A DNA stretch of 64,000 nucleotides. Origin: Siphonodentalium dalli (Eukaryota > Mollusca > Scaphopoda > Gadilida > Siphonodentaliidae). The notes under the pieces were generated by a model, which worked only from the letters and a program-made list of their open reading frames with translations, did not search any database and was not told where the DNA came from. Shown one piece after another: positions 33,523-45,147 of this stretch (the stretch's first letter is position 1; every line of letters starts with the position of its first letter). The position numbers and the translations under genes are program-made. Location of the stretch: positions 171,794,394 through 171,858,393 of the forward strand of contig CP136069.1 of the NCBI GenBank assembly GCA_032622095.1, given 5' to 3'.

Positions 33523-33682
33523 ACCATACAGTCTCTCCATGCATACCGTTTATACATATTCAAATCATTCATGACATACAGTAAATCCATGTATACCTAT
33601 TCACCTCACCCATAACCATACAGTAACTCCCTGGCTGCCATCTTGGCACCCACCATGTGTCCAGTTGATCAATTTGTTTTAT
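33523..33682 (+). repeat. Right copy of the 160-bp direct repeat flanking the LINE
   Basis: Identical by eye to 27771-27930. It begins about ten bases after the LINE tail. Beyond 33682 the sequence (CCTAATGGGC) no longer resembles either the LINE or the minisatellite, so it marks the far side of the insertion site. Confidence 0.9.
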
Positions 33683-34024
33683 CCTAATGGGCAGAATAGC
33701 CACATATTATGGTTCATCTCAGTTCCGTCTCAAAGTTATGCCCATTGCCTTTCAACAATATGGTCAGAATCACAAAAGAGGTTCTCGGCAAAATTCCATA
33801 CTGCAACTTTAAAATGAATATTCCATGTCCCATACGGAACTGGGACAACCAGAATAGAACATGTAGTTGTCAGTTAATTAGCTTACACGTATAATAACCA
33901 AGAGATTCACAATTTGCTACCTTTTCGGATAACACAAAGTATAATGGTCGGGATATATGTTAAAAATGAACTTTTTACCAAATTTTGTTGCCATTTTGGA
34001 AGCCATCTTGGAAGCCATCTTGAG

Positions 34025-34935
34025 CAATTTGGTCAATAAACACCGTGGTGTGACACATTTAAAATAGACCAAAACAATAAACACCTTTCATACAAAATAT
34101 ATTACATTTTATTTGATAAAAATGGTCCAAACCTGAAAAAGTGATTTTTTGCCGATATCTATGTCAAGTTTGTGCGAGAAAAATTCAATATTTCTGGTGA
34201 TGTCAGTTGTGACAATAGTAACAATTAACCTGGTGCATCAGACATGTAAACGGTTGCAGGGCACGCTGGGGCAATATCTAGCAGTTTCCATATTTTGGAG
34301 GCCATTTTGGCATTTTGATCCAAAGTAACAATTTTGGTTCCAAGGAGTTGGAATATTCATAGGTAATGATATTACTTACATTACACAGTTCTGTGCATTT
34401 CTTGTTGAAATATGACTAGAATCCCAGTTGTGATTTCTTGTGAAATTCTATACCTCAATCTGTAAAATAGAAATTGTGGGCTAGGACCCCAATAGTTGCA
34501 TGTTTCATTGCTCCAATGATCAGTTAATGTACAAAATATAAAGTCAAATTTCTCAACCAGTTCCAAACAGCATAAGCTGATCTAGAAGATATAAGTGAAA
34601 AAAAAGTCATATTTTCAACTTCCGGCGGCCATCTTGGATGGGGAGTTTCAATTTTGTCCTATAAAAGTGTCATTATGTTTTAGTTTCACGAAAATATATA
34701 CATTTGTATACATTTTACTAAAGTTTCCCGCTATAATTTACATCAATCTTACTTAGGGCCTAGTCTGAAAAGCGGCGGCCATGATGGCCGCCATCTTGTC
34801 TGGAGTCTACCCGGCACTTTTTGTTCTTGTTAACATTGCTTAAAAGTTGAAGGACATAATAAGGAACAAAATAGGTGGGGTAAAGTTAAGTCTCATGGTG
34901 GTGCAAGGGTACCACCATTAGCTCCCGGACTAATG
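34025..34935 (-). repeat. Dispersed repeat family R1, copy B (inverted)
   Basis: Reverse-orientation homologue of 13172-14665 lacking the nested MITE. Matching landmarks include TCCGGGAGCTAAT (inverted near 34920), GGCCGCCATCTTGTCTGGAG, GGACATAATAAGGAAC and CCATATTTTGGAGGCC. Divergence is moderate with many small indels. No shared coding frame. Confidence 0.78.
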
Positions 34936-35194
34936 GGGAATTGATACCCACAGCCAAGATGACGGCCATAAATTGAAAAGTGGTCGAAATATCTCTTCGT
35001 CGTGTGCCGAACACTCAGATTCTGATTTGCTAAAGTCAGAAGTACTATTTAACAGGGTCTGAATTGCCATATTCACAATTATTGTATGTAGAATCAGTTT
35101 TTGTTTCTTCCTCAGATCCACCAAGCTCACTCACCCCAACAAAGTAGTGTACACCTTTCCTGGCAAGCGATGTCCCTTTGACCAGAGCCTGAGT

Positions 35195-35552
35195 TTAGTG
35201 TGCCTGTCATTTGCAGAATGAGGTCCCCAGAGGGCGAATTTAATGACGCTATCCCGCATAATGTGCTAGCATCACAAAATTCACCCTCTGCGGACCTCAT
35301 TCTGCTTAAGCATCATCTTCTGGGAAGTTGCTATCGTCTCAAATTAACATTGTTTTTAGTTACTTTTCCCTTCTGGGAAGTTTCTCTAGTAATGGGTGAA
35401 CATCACCAACTTCAACTTGGGAGCTTCAATGTGATCCTTGGTTTCCAATAGCAGTTGAGGCCCCCCATGTGGTGAGTTTGGTTATGCTAGCCCGCTATGC
35501 GGGATAGCGTCACTAAATTCACCCCCTGTGGACCTCATTCTGCAAATGACAG
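35195..35552 (+). mobile_element. Foldback MITE family M2, copy 1
   Basis: The ends are ATTTGCAGAATGAGGTCC and GGACCTCATTCTGCAAAT, preceded by TGTC and followed by GACA. Each end is itself a smaller palindrome (for example GCAGAATGAGGTCC at ~35213 with GGACCTCATTCTGC at ~35295). The middle has AACATTGTTTTTAGTTAC and AACATCACCAACTTCAACT, both shared with copy 2 at 46858-47228. Confidence 0.8.
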
Positions 35553-35740
35553 ACACACTATAATCAGGCTTGCTCTGACTAGAGCGTTTGAAACAATCCA
35601 TCTTAAAATTCCTGCATTACCCATCCCATGATTGTGATCCGATAGTGGCAGATTCGTTCAATTTTGGCAATGTCCAAAGTGTATACATGCATATGATACA
35701 ATTCATCTGCTAAATATATAAGGCGTGTTCGCTATATAAT

Positions 35741-36282
35741 TCTAAGACACAGATGTAAACGAGAAAAACCTACATTCGATAAATATCCTATTCAGAAGGC
35801 CCTCTGTATATAGGGAGCCTCCCATTATAAGAGAAACAATATTTACAATGTGGTCCACTTTTTTTTCATGGGTGGTTTTGGGGTAGCTAGCCCCGGGATT
35901 GTCGAAAGGGCCGAAAGGCCCTTTCCTTAATCCCTCATGGTATTGATTTTATTAGAGAAAATAAGAGGGGGGGGAATGAAAAAAAAATAGCAATTTCTGG
36001 ATTCTTTTTGGAGTTCATTTTCTTTCTTCTAGTGGTCTTGGACGCTTTGAGTATTCTAGTGTGTATTGGCCATATGTCGATGTTTGAATTACTTTAACTG
36101 TGCCAGAGGTTCTCTCATCTTTGTCTTGATGCCAGTAGACCTGGCGATCCCGCAGCAGGAAGAATTCGTGGTCCACTTTGTAAATATGTTTTCTCATATA
36201 AATGCGAGGCTCCCTGTATGCAGAGGGCCTTATGAATAGGATACTTATCGAATGTAGGTTTTTCTCGTTTATGTTTGTGTTA
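35741..36282. mobile_element. Foldback element with ~75-bp imperfect TIRs
   Basis: The left arm carries AACGAGAAAAACCTACATTC (from 35759), then TCCTATTCAGAAGGCCCTCT. The right arm is its inverse and ends with TTTCTCGTTTATGTTTGTGT (~36260-36279). Imperfect pairing covers about 75 bp per arm with small indels. The interior is non-coding. Superfamily and target duplication are not clear. Confidence 0.7.
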
Positions 36283-36450
36283 CCAAATTACTGCATTTCA
36301 GTATTTTCCCCAGGGGCCTGTGCCTATAATTAGTTCAATGCCACAATAACTTTGATGTGGTCGGTTCACGGGGAATATTTTATATGTGTCAGACTTCCTC
36401 AACATAGTTGTATGGTAGCGTTAGTCAGTTACAATTAACTTAATTAGGGG

Positions 36451-36589
36451 GTGGCAGGAAGACAGTCTATATTGGACTAAGCCGTCCCCTCTCAATATAT
36501 CACAATTTGTGATTGTTTATCTTGTTCTTTCTATGTTATGCTATGTATATGTGTATATATATTGGAAATAAATTATCCTATCCTATCAT
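36451..36589 (+). mobile_element. (TATCC)n-tailed LINE/SINE 3' fragment
   Basis: It begins near AGGAAGACAGTC and ends AATAAATTATCCTATCCTAT. The same beginning and tail occur in the insertion at 61187-61324 and in the unit-3 copy from 63899. This is a 5'-truncated member of one retrotransposon family. Confidence 0.6.
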
Positions 36590-39245
36590 AATTAGCTTCT
36601 TTTAATATTCAGTAATGCATAAGCTATAGCCCATGTTTAATTGACATACACATGTAGCTATATATCACATGAAACCCCTATTGTATCATTAAAAAAAGCC
36701 ATTACATATTTCCTTTTTCGGCCAATTTGGCCGGTTACTTCATGGCTGCTTTTCATCTGACGTGTGTGTCGGAATAATGATTTGGAGGATTTATGTAAAT
36801 GTTAGCCCAAACTACATTTCCAAGTAACGATGGTTTTGTTGTTTATTTTGAGGAATAATACCGCGTCAGATGAATTCAGCCCAAATATGTTAACAGTTGT
36901 CGTGTAAAACATTCGGCAGTAGGTTAGCGTTATTTAGTATTTGTGGATGTCCTTTAACATGGGGAAAATAGACTACTGCGCTTGAACGAGCATGTGAATT
37001 TGTCGTTTTTAATGTATAGCAACTTGATAATCAATAACAGAGGCATTCTCTGTCAAATATTGTCGCTCTATTTGCGCTATTAATTGCGGAACTTTCTAAA
37101 GTAAACTACGCGTAAACGGATACATACGGTAAATTATAGAAGGTGCCCTAATCGGCCTAATCGCCCCAGGGCCAACTCGCCCCAGTCGACGTGTACCTAC
37201 TATAACATGTACTCGAGGCTGAGTCTGATGTATACGGGTGTTATATAGCGTTTGGTCCGTTGGTTCTCAATGAATATTATTGAAATTTGGTGCATATGTC
37301 CGGGCTGGGACATGGAATACAACAACGTTTGAATTGTTTTTAAATTTACAAATTTGTTGATTTTATTCATTTTTTTTTCGTTCTGAAAACACACTATAAA
37401 GTGTATATAATATAATAACGAACACGAGACATACATAATTTATAAACTGTTAACAAAAGATATCAAATTCAATACATGACAAAGATGACTCAGTGCAGTT
37501 TATATAGTGAACATAAAAACATTGAGGTAAGAATCTTTTTAAGGAATGCAACTTTATTTAATGATAATAAACACATCAATTAAAATAACAAACATGAGAC
37601 ATACATGATTTATAAACTGTTAACAAAAGATATCAAACTCAATACATGACAAAGATGACTCAGTGGAGTTTATAAAGTGAACATAAAAATATTAATGTAA
37701 GAATCTGTTTAAGCATTACTAAACCGTTTAGCACAGACCACAGTCCACTTCACTCATCCGGTCATCACCAAACTTCATATTTATCTTGATATTGATCTAT
37801 CAGATGAGAGCTATCAAAAAAATGGTCGCCAGCGGCCATATTGCATTTACGTTATATGTTATCGCGTCACGTCGATATCTAGTATTACTTAGAAATTTCA
37901 CCTTTCCAGATTCATAATTGCTCCATTGACTGTAACAGATGAAATTATTCCCCTCTTCGGATAGAGTGTCGCTGAAACTTTATTTTGTCAGACTGTCTGT
38001 ATAATCACTGATTATATATGGCAATAATCTGTAATAAGATGTAGCACTATTTTTTTTTATATTTACATGCAGTGCTGTTTTTATACAACAATTCTAATCC
38101 CCCTCGATCATCATGTGATCGACCATACATCGCGCGAGGACCTGGTTGAATTAAGGGGGATTTTATGGATCACTTCTGTCCTCAAGCTAGATTATACTTA
38201 TGACATTTAATGGCATGTTCCTAACGTGGAGGGTTAGATATGCTTGAGAAACCACCACTCTTTAATTCACACCAAGTTCTCAGCTGTCATGTTCGGATAT
38301 TAGAACCCATAGCCATGATATATGGTTTATTTTGTGTATACTAGTAATATAGTTATTTTCAGTACCTTTATATACCAGTACTGTGTATAACAATGCATAT
38401 AAATTAATCCATGTATACATGTATATTGATTCAACGGATTCAGTGGTTTTGTCCATCAGTCTATCAAATTTGCGGGGGAAACATGGCCACAAGCAGTACA
38501 CCCCTGCTAAATTTCGAATTTGAATCAATTGGCGCACCCTGCAGCCAGCTTTTATTGGAGAACTTTTTCTCATGTGGATATTTTGGGTCACCGCTAGATG
38601 TGAGCCATATTTTGTTATCAAACTGTCCTTGTGAAGACATCACTGCCAGCGGTGATCTTCAATTTTACTATTTTTATGGCTAAATAGTTTGGTTGATCCT
38701 ACAGACGACACCCCTTGTCCGATCGTCACCAGATTCCACAATGATCTTCTGGATAACCAGGGTGAGAGTAATCTAATTTTCCCGAATTTCGTTAAAAAAC
38801 ATTACCACAGGCAGCAATTTGGTATCCTCTTTGGTCCTCTTTTGCATGACTGAATTGTTTAGCAACTGTACAGACATATCCCTCATCTGATAGTCACCAA
38901 ACTTCATATTGATCTTCGGGCTGACAACTAGATGGGAGCTATCGAATGCTTTGAATTTTTTTGGAAAACATTGTCGCCAGCAGTCATCTTCTATTTTGGT
39001 TTTTATATACATGTATATCTCTTCATGCGGATAGCCAGTATTACGTAGGTACTTCAACTTTCCGCATTCCTGTCATCATTTGAAATATAAAAATTTACCT
39101 GATACATGCACCCTTCAAAATGTGTTTCGTCGTATCTATTTTAATGACCCGTATGGTAATATTGATACAGATATATTTGTCAAACATTTCTTTGTACAAT
39201 ATACAGGTATTTAGTTTGTAACTAAATCTAGAAATATATAATAGT
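36590..39245. repeat. Non-coding intron stretch with a 170-bp direct repeat
   Basis: Segments 37416-37549 and 37587-37718 match closely (landmark ATTTATAAACTGTTAACAAA, GACAAAGATGACTCAGTG) in direct orientation, 171 bp apart. No gene recognised. Two diverged CACCAAACTTCATATT segments lie at ~37765 and ~38890. Confidence 0.6.
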
Positions 39246-40071
39246 AGCTGGTGGACCCGACTTCGTCCGGGATGTTCCCCTCTGATTTTCGGAGAATTGC
39301 GCGATTTAACCTTGAATAGACTATTTTAAAGGTGAAGGTCATGTCGGGGTCTCGATTTGACCCGTCCAAAAGTCACGACAAAAGTACCTGTCGAAATCCG
39401 CCCGGCTTTACCCGATTTGACCTTGAATTGACAATTTTGAATGTCAAGATCAGGGTCATGATTTGACCTACCGAAACACTCCTGGGACAAAAGTAACAGT
39501 AGGTATCAAATTTCGTTGAAATACTTCCGTTTTACCAGATTTGACCTTGAATTGATCTTTTTGAATGTCAAAGTCAGATCGGGATCAAGATTTGACCCGT
39601 CCAAAATACTCCCTGGAAATAATTTCCCCTAGGTATCAAATTTCGTCAAATCTGTCCCGCAGTTTTCCCGGCCATAGCTAACAGACAAACAGACAGACAA
39701 ATGTTCAAAATATATATTAAACTAGCTGATGTATTCGACTTCGTTCGGGCTAGTTAGGGATTTTTTTTGTGATCGCCTCCATCTGGACAGTACCCAGTAT
39801 ATACAGCGTCTGGCCAAACTATTGTTCAATTGGTCCAGAAACATGCCTATATCAGCACGTTCGAGAACATGGTCCCACGTGAAATTGGACCCGTCCATAT
39901 TGCTCCCGGGATCGAAGTAGTCCTACACACAAATTTTTAATCGGATCGGTCAAGGTCCAGAAACATGCCTATGAGCGAGGTCAAGTTGACACGTTAAATA
40001 CCAAATTCGAGCAGTGTTAGAGTCTATAACACATACACACATGCATACACGCATACATACAGACAGGTGTT
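39246..40071 (+). mobile_element. Two adjacent RTE-like retrotransposon 3' ends
   Basis: Each begins with a TAGCTG(A/G)TG...CGACTTCGT motif (39246 and ~39722) and ends in ACAGACA-type repeats followed by CAAAATATATATT or a similar tail. The first contains ~125-bp internal repeats around GATTTGACCTTGAATTGA. The same family occurs at 58680-58930 and 61392-61640. CGACTTCGT-bearing 3' ends are common in RTE-type LINEs and related SINEs of invertebrates. Confidence 0.55.
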
Positions 40072-40509
40072 CCAAAATGTATAATCGATAGCTACAACAA
40101 TTCTATGGTATAGATAGTTCACGGCCGACCTGATGCATGCATCTTAGTTTTCTTGTATCTCACTAGTGACGAATATGCGCGTGCTTCCAGTGATACTTGG
40201 CGTTGCGCCAACAAAATTACCGCGTGGATTCATACTATATCGAAAAGCCACGCATGACACCAAGACCAAACATCAAAATAATTGCTTTGTTCGTTAAAAG
40301 TTAAATCATTGTCCAACTTCGTTGCACTAACGAAAATAGGCACAAAAAATCAAATTGGGGGACTATATTTTTCGTCGCCAGCAGGAGCGCGCAATACTGT
40401 CGAATACCGTTGTGCACGTATGCATTTTACCTGCATATTTCAGCTTCTTTTAAAGATTTCGATTTGTTAAAAGGGCGTAAAGATCTAGTTCTTTTCATGT
40501 AATATACAA
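40072..40509. other. Non-coding intron stretch, nothing recognised
   Basis: Short open frames only, no repeat partner seen. Confidence 0.35.
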
Positions 40510-41104
40510 GATCTTCAACTCGCTATGTTGGGATATAAGATTTTATATTTACATACTAAGTGTGATCATCACTAAATCCAGCATTCCGATCGGTCGGCGC
40601 CCACGTGGCTATTTGCAATTATTTCTCGGTGAACGCGCAACAGCTCATAACTGCAGCCTCAGAATTACATCGACGCGTCATCAGTTTCGGAAAGAAGAAC
40701 GCGTAATGTTTTTGGCGCGTTTGGACTCGCGCAGGATTGACTTAATACATCATCGGGTTTCAATATAAAGAGAAATTGTTCCTGTTAACTTTTGCCAAGG
40801 GTGCTATGGGATATTTTGGGCTTGTTTTGTCACGATACACTTTTCGATTTAAATACATTTACAAAAGTGGCTTTTTCGCTAAATGTATATAAATATAAGG
40901 ATTAACTGTCATGTGGACAGTTTTTATGGAGATGTAATCGTGAGGTAAGTGGTCATAACAAGTTATTAACATGACAGTTAATCCTTATATGAAACTCGTT
41001 TAATAAATTTGATTCACAACTCGTCTAGATACGACTCGTTGTGAATCAAATTTAACAAACTCGTTTCATAAAATCTTATATCCCAATATGACTCGTTGGA
41101 GATC
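40510..41104. mobile_element. Palindromic MITE with nested inverted repeats
   Basis: The outer arms GATCTTCAACTCGCTATGTT (40510) and its diverged inverse ending GGAGATC (41104) pair over ~37 bp through GGGATATAAGATTTTAT. Two inner palindromes follow: ATAAGGATTAACTGTCATG with CATGACAGTTAATCCTTAT (~40897 and ~40971), and AATTTGATTCACAACTCGT with its inverse (~41008-41055). It ends ~95 bp before exon 3 of the EMI-ShKT gene. No coding capacity. Confidence 0.75.
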
Positions 41105-41199
41105 ATCTATATGCTATTACCGCAACACGACCATATATCCATCTCTGATGAGATTAATTCTTGTTTAGTCTGGCCTTATATGCATTATATTTATTCCAG

Positions 41200-41303
41200 C
41201 GTTCAGCATATAAGATTCAAGACGATCCATGTGAACCTTGTTAAAGATATGCCGGTCTGCTGTACTGGGTACTACCATGATTCCGGAACAGACACATGTA
41301 AAC
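41200..41303 (+). CDS. EMI-ShKT gene, exon 3 (end of EMI-like region)
   Basis: The acceptor TTATTCCAG ends at 41199 and the donor GTAAGT starts at 41304. The exon is 104 bases, entering in phase 2 and leaving in phase 1. It encodes 34 residues plus split codons. A basic/hydrophobic strand leads to MPVCCTGYY and a final cysteine in TDTCK. The CC-x-GY pattern is the best-known signature of an EMI domain's C-terminal end. The phase agrees with both exon 2 and exon 4. The donor itself is the first unit of a tandem repeat. Confidence 0.72.
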
Positions 41304-41480
41304 GTAAGTATTTATTTACACACATATGCAACGTATATACGTAAGCATATATTTACAGACCATGCACCGTGTACGACTGCACGTACGCATTTATTTACAG
41401 ACACGTGCATCTTATACGTATGTATTTATTTACAGACAAATGCATGCATCGTATACATAAGAATTTATTTACAGATATAG
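41302..41480 (+). repeat. Minisatellite made of splice-donor/acceptor-like units
   Basis: Five units start at 41302, 41339, 41381, 41416 and 41455 (35-42 bp each) with consensus near ACGTAAGTATTTATTTACAG. Unit 1 includes the real exon 3 donor. Later units keep donor-like GTAAGC, GTACGC and GTATGT (lost in unit 5) and acceptor-like TTTACAG. Confidence 0.85.
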
Positions 41481-41828
41481 CAGATTGTATTTTTATTGCA
41501 CGCCTAGCGATGTTCCTGAAAAACACACCGTCCCATCGTCTTGCATGGGCCGTTTGGAAGCGGACGACGCTGTTAAATAACGTCACGTGATATAAATGAC
41601 GTTCACCAATCTCTACCAGAGCGCCATTCTCAAGGACACGGCCATTTCCGCTTCGCCGGGGAAATAACCTCTTCCATAAATAGAAACCATATTCGCGCAA
41701 TGCTAAAATATGTATTCCGCCCTGGCAATAAGGCCATAACCTTGACTCGTTGGCCTGCATATGTCATAGATGTGAATCCAGCATAATATGGGAGACCAAA
41801 TTAAGTTTTAATAACTATTTGCGCTTAA

Positions 41829-42420
41829 AGGGGTACTGTACCCAAGATGTTGTTGTTGGTTTCTATAATCCCCGAGTCGGAGAATAAGGTAACAACTTTT
41901 CCATTTTTTGAAAGTCTGTTGAGTACGAAGTATTGTTACGGATGGCAAATTTACCGGAATGCAAAAATACAAATTGTCGTTGTCGAGTAATTTTTGTACA
42001 GTTTTCAACCAAATGAATCAAATAAACATTATATTATATGCTTAGTAGTCCCATATACTCATTTAAGTTAGTGTATGGTCACTAGTCAATGAGTGGCTTG
42101 TGTTTTCTCCCCGTATAAGCATAATGTTTCAAACGATCGTGTGTGCAATTGTTTTATTAATCCAGTATCCTTCAATTATAATTTGATTACGTTTTGTACA
42201 CGGAAATTCCAATTTTAAGAGACGCCATTTTATGGCTGGAGCCATAAAATCAATTTATATTAAATTATTAACTTTTAAATTATTAAATTTTAAGATAGCC
42301 TATTAACCTGAGGGTTTACAGAATACATCTTCGACTCAAATTACTTATATTTCTATATAGTATCGATAATAGATCGTTGTTATCACCGGGAATTTATTGA
42401 AAATGGCGTACAGTACCCCT
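41829..42420. mobile_element. TTAA-flanked MITE with AGGGGTACTGTAC termini
   Basis: The element is 592 bp, beginning AGGGGTACTGTACCC and ending GGCGTACAGTACCCCT, with TTAA at 41825-41828 and 42421-42424. The flanks (TTTGCGC before, GCGCAATTATTTG after) belong to a local GCGCTTAA-type repeat, so the element entered a TTAA inside it. Non-coding. Confidence 0.82.
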
Positions 42421-42505
42421 TTAAGCGCAATTATTTGTGCTAAAGCACAATTATTCGCGCTTAAAGCTCAATTATTTGCACTTAAGCATAAGCGCAAATA
42501 ATGTA
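42421..42505. repeat. Short GCGC/TTAA-type tandem repeat
   Basis: About four degenerate ~18-20-bp units (CGCTTAAAGCTCAATTATTTG-like) lie right of the MITE, and a half unit lies left of it (ATTTGCGCTTAA at ~41817). Confidence 0.6.
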
Positions 42506-44188
42506 ATTAAGTTTAGGCCTTACCAATTTAATTAGTTGGTTTACGAACATGGGACCCAAAAAAATGTTGATGGAGGAGGGGGAAAAAAAAAAAAAACTCC
42601 CTTCGGGCTTATTCTATCCGGTATGAATTTTCACACGACATCACCACAGGAATTTTGTAACTTAAAATGGACATGTTATTTACCCTGAACACTTTATTCA
42701 ACTTAAACTTTCAAATATATTAATATTTAATATATTAAATAAACAATATAAAACAACTGACTGGATACCTTCCAATGTCAAGCAACATAAAAATAATAGT
42801 TTTAAAACAAAAATATTTATAAAGATGGTCTATCTGCAATTCGAAAATATGGGTATTTATAAAATAAACCACTATCAGGTCAGGCACATCCTGAATTCTA
42901 CTATGTCAGATAGTGGTATTTGACCATTACCGTTTTGTTAATTTGATAAAAGAGGAATAATCCAAAATCATATTTCCCACAAATATTATTCAAAATCAGA
43001 TCGCACTAACTCGATACCCATGCATATACATGTAGTTTGCCCAGGAGAACTATTAATCATGACGGCACACGATAAGCAACTCAATTAGCATGTAATTAGT
43101 TGAAATATTGTTATGAAGGAGCGATTGAGTCATCCTGCTATTGTCATTTAGAATATGAAAAATTAGTAATAGTATTATATTATTGAATATCAAAGCTGGC
43201 GCAAAAGATTGCACAACAAATTTTGTCGGAAGACTGTTCATTCGCTGTGATATTGTTACGAGTGACATTTGGCTCTGCACTGGTATGCGCGGTCTTCTAT
43301 TCCCGACGCAAATAAAGGAAACATGAATATGTTATAGTCAAATATCACTATAATAGTGGCATTTCGCTATAATAGTGGAATTCAGGATGTGCCTGACCTG
43401 ACTATAGCTCGTTAATCAACAGGAACAATACAAAATAAGATGACACCTGTACACGTAAAATTACTTCTTTTCTTTGTTTTTCAATAGTTAATTTTCTGTG
43501 TTTATTTTATAAATATATAGACCTAAATAAAATGGTAATGAATGTCCTGTTGGTTGTTGTAATAGAAGAAGAAACGTCGTTTAAAATAAGTAAAAACGAA
43601 CCCGATTTACAAAGGCTACAACCGGACATGAATGGGTGAAAACGAAAGTACAAAATGACCGTCTTGCAACGTACACGTTCCGTTCACAATGCGTACGGTA
43701 CCTCTAATCCGTTACTAAGAACAGCTACTGTTCATAAATGAGGGCCAACAATAGGCCTACAGCTGCACACTTCTCAGACCAGCAACATTTAGAAAGACGC
43801 TTCGTTTAAAATACGTAAAAATACGTAGAATTCCACTAGATACGGCCGGATATGCACGAAACCGAAAGTACAAAATGGACTCGTTTATACAGTTTTCCCC
43901 GCAATCGAAATGGACACATTCGTTCGCATTGTTTGTGACTTAGTAGTTATTTAAGTGGCATTATTAAATCTATTGTTTATACTTTTACGACAGCTACCGA
44001 GGGTTAATTAGTCCGGAATCGGAACCGGAATGAAACTTAGACAGTAAAGTAAAATAAAAAAAAATTCGCATTTCGGGAAAAAAGTTGTCGACGGGTTCGT
44101 AAACCAACTAATAAAATTGCTGACGCCTTAAGCACAATTGTAAGGAAATTAAAAACCATTACCTAACACATCCTGTGTCCATTTTATA
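42506..44188. other. Non-coding stretch within intron 3
   Basis: No gene recognised. TCAGGTCAGGCACATCCTGAATT-type sequence at ~42878-42900 recurs inverted at ~43378-43402, about 500 bp apart, flanked by CACTAT/ATAGTG motifs. This suggests a decayed inverted-repeat element covering ~42870-43410. Confidence 0.45.
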
Positions 44189-44263
44189 GATTATAATAAT
44201 GTGATACATTGATGGAAAGAGCTCTTAGAGCTCTTTCCATCAATGTATCACATTATTATAATC
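44189..44263. repeat. Perfect 75-nt palindrome (37-bp arms, 1-nt loop)
   Basis: The arms start GATTATAATAATGTGATACA and meet at AGAGCTC-T-T-AGAGCTCT around position 44226. No mismatch is seen over 37 base pairs. It lies about 65 bp left of a TTAA element end (44330). Confidence 0.95.
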
Positions 44264-44333
44264 AATAAATTTGAAAAATGATCAAGGAAATATGGGTTGA
44301 TACAAATATCGGACTTGGCACTAAAAGGGTTAA
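44264..44333 (+). mobile_element. Right end of a TTAA-type element (family P2)
   Basis: TATGGGTTGATACAAATATC followed by GGCACTAAAAGGG and TTAA (44330-44333) matches the right end of the element at 53310-53729. The left end is not identified. The flanking AAAATCAAAATATTGATATC is paralogous to 45818-45905, which lacks the insertion. Confidence 0.55.
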
Positions 44334-45123
44334 AATCAAAATATTGATATCTCACCACGTCATCACTTCATATTAAATATACCTAAATCTATTAGATCAG
44401 GGGAAAACATACTTTGGTCATGTTTTCTTACACTTCAATTTTTTAGGACATATGTCCTTGTGCTTATAATCAGACTTGAAAATATGTAAAACAAACCATG
44501 TTGCCGTTGACTGTCATCACATTTGTGCCATATCGAGTCATGGCTGGCTCGTATATATGGATCAACAAAACCAACACAATTCTTTGTTTCCATTGCCAAT
44601 ATGTAATTTTCTTGTTGACTTGTTCCTCAACTTATATGTGTCAACAAACTTCTCTATGTCCTGGGAAGCATATGGAAGCATGTGTGCCTCCTTCTGAAAT
44701 GGGTGAACAAACTAAGAAATTAATAAATAGTACATGGGCATTTATCCAAGATTTTACTTGAAATCAACTAATTTTTTTTGCCCAATTGTCAATGCTCAAC
44801 CTCGAGTCGCTGTTTCCAACCTATGGACAGTCATTGGTTGGTATCAGTTCAAAATATTGGCTCATGATTAATATTTTATAATTTCTTGTTATTTTATTTT
44901 TAATTTATGAGGCACATGCCAATAATGCATTCTACCTTCATATTAGGTAGCTCCTGGTCTAAATTCAGTTGATTGTGGCCAATATTTATTAAAGAGATGT
45001 CTGTTGAAAGTTTATTGATTGATTCCGTGTGGTTTATTTTCGTCAATAAATCTCCCAATCAAGTTCGTATAGGCTCTCATTACCCGATGTGTCACCAAAA
45101 GGGGAATTTCAGAGACCACCATA

Positions 45124-45147
45124 TTAATATAGTCTAGCTATGCTGGG
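45124..45147 (-). CDS. Candidate terminal coding exon of the EXD1-like gene
   Basis: On the minus strand a pyrimidine-rich acceptor (TTTTCTGTTTCTCAG) is followed in phase 0 by seven codons and a TAA. An AATAAA follows at 45033-45038. This would end the frame after exon C. The short coding length makes the call weak. Confidence 0.3.
   Translation of the reverse strand, partial: PSIARLY

Larger units (their letters stand above)
25743..41199 (+). other. Intron 2 of the EMI-ShKT gene and its contents
   Basis: This 15.5-kb intron contains a degenerate TTAA element end (26289), a minisatellite, the intact LINE with its duplicated flank, repeat R1 copy B, two copies of terminal GCAGAATGAGGTCC foldback sequence, further foldbacks, RTE-like 3' ends and a direct 170-bp repeat at 37416-37718. 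A diverged pair of ~120-bp segments at ~37740-37930 and ~38870-39060 shares CACCAAACTTCATATT. The stretches 25750-26280 and 38060-38760 hold nothing else I recognise. Confidence 0.55.

Noticed and set aside
41395-41760. 121-codon minus-strand frame next to exon 3
   Set aside because: It overlaps the splice-site minisatellite and shows no domain or splice support.
44498-44761. 87-codon plus-strand frame with several cysteines
   Set aside because: I considered an extra exon of the EMI-ShKT gene, but no acceptor/donor pair fits the phase and exon 3 joins exon 4 cleanly.
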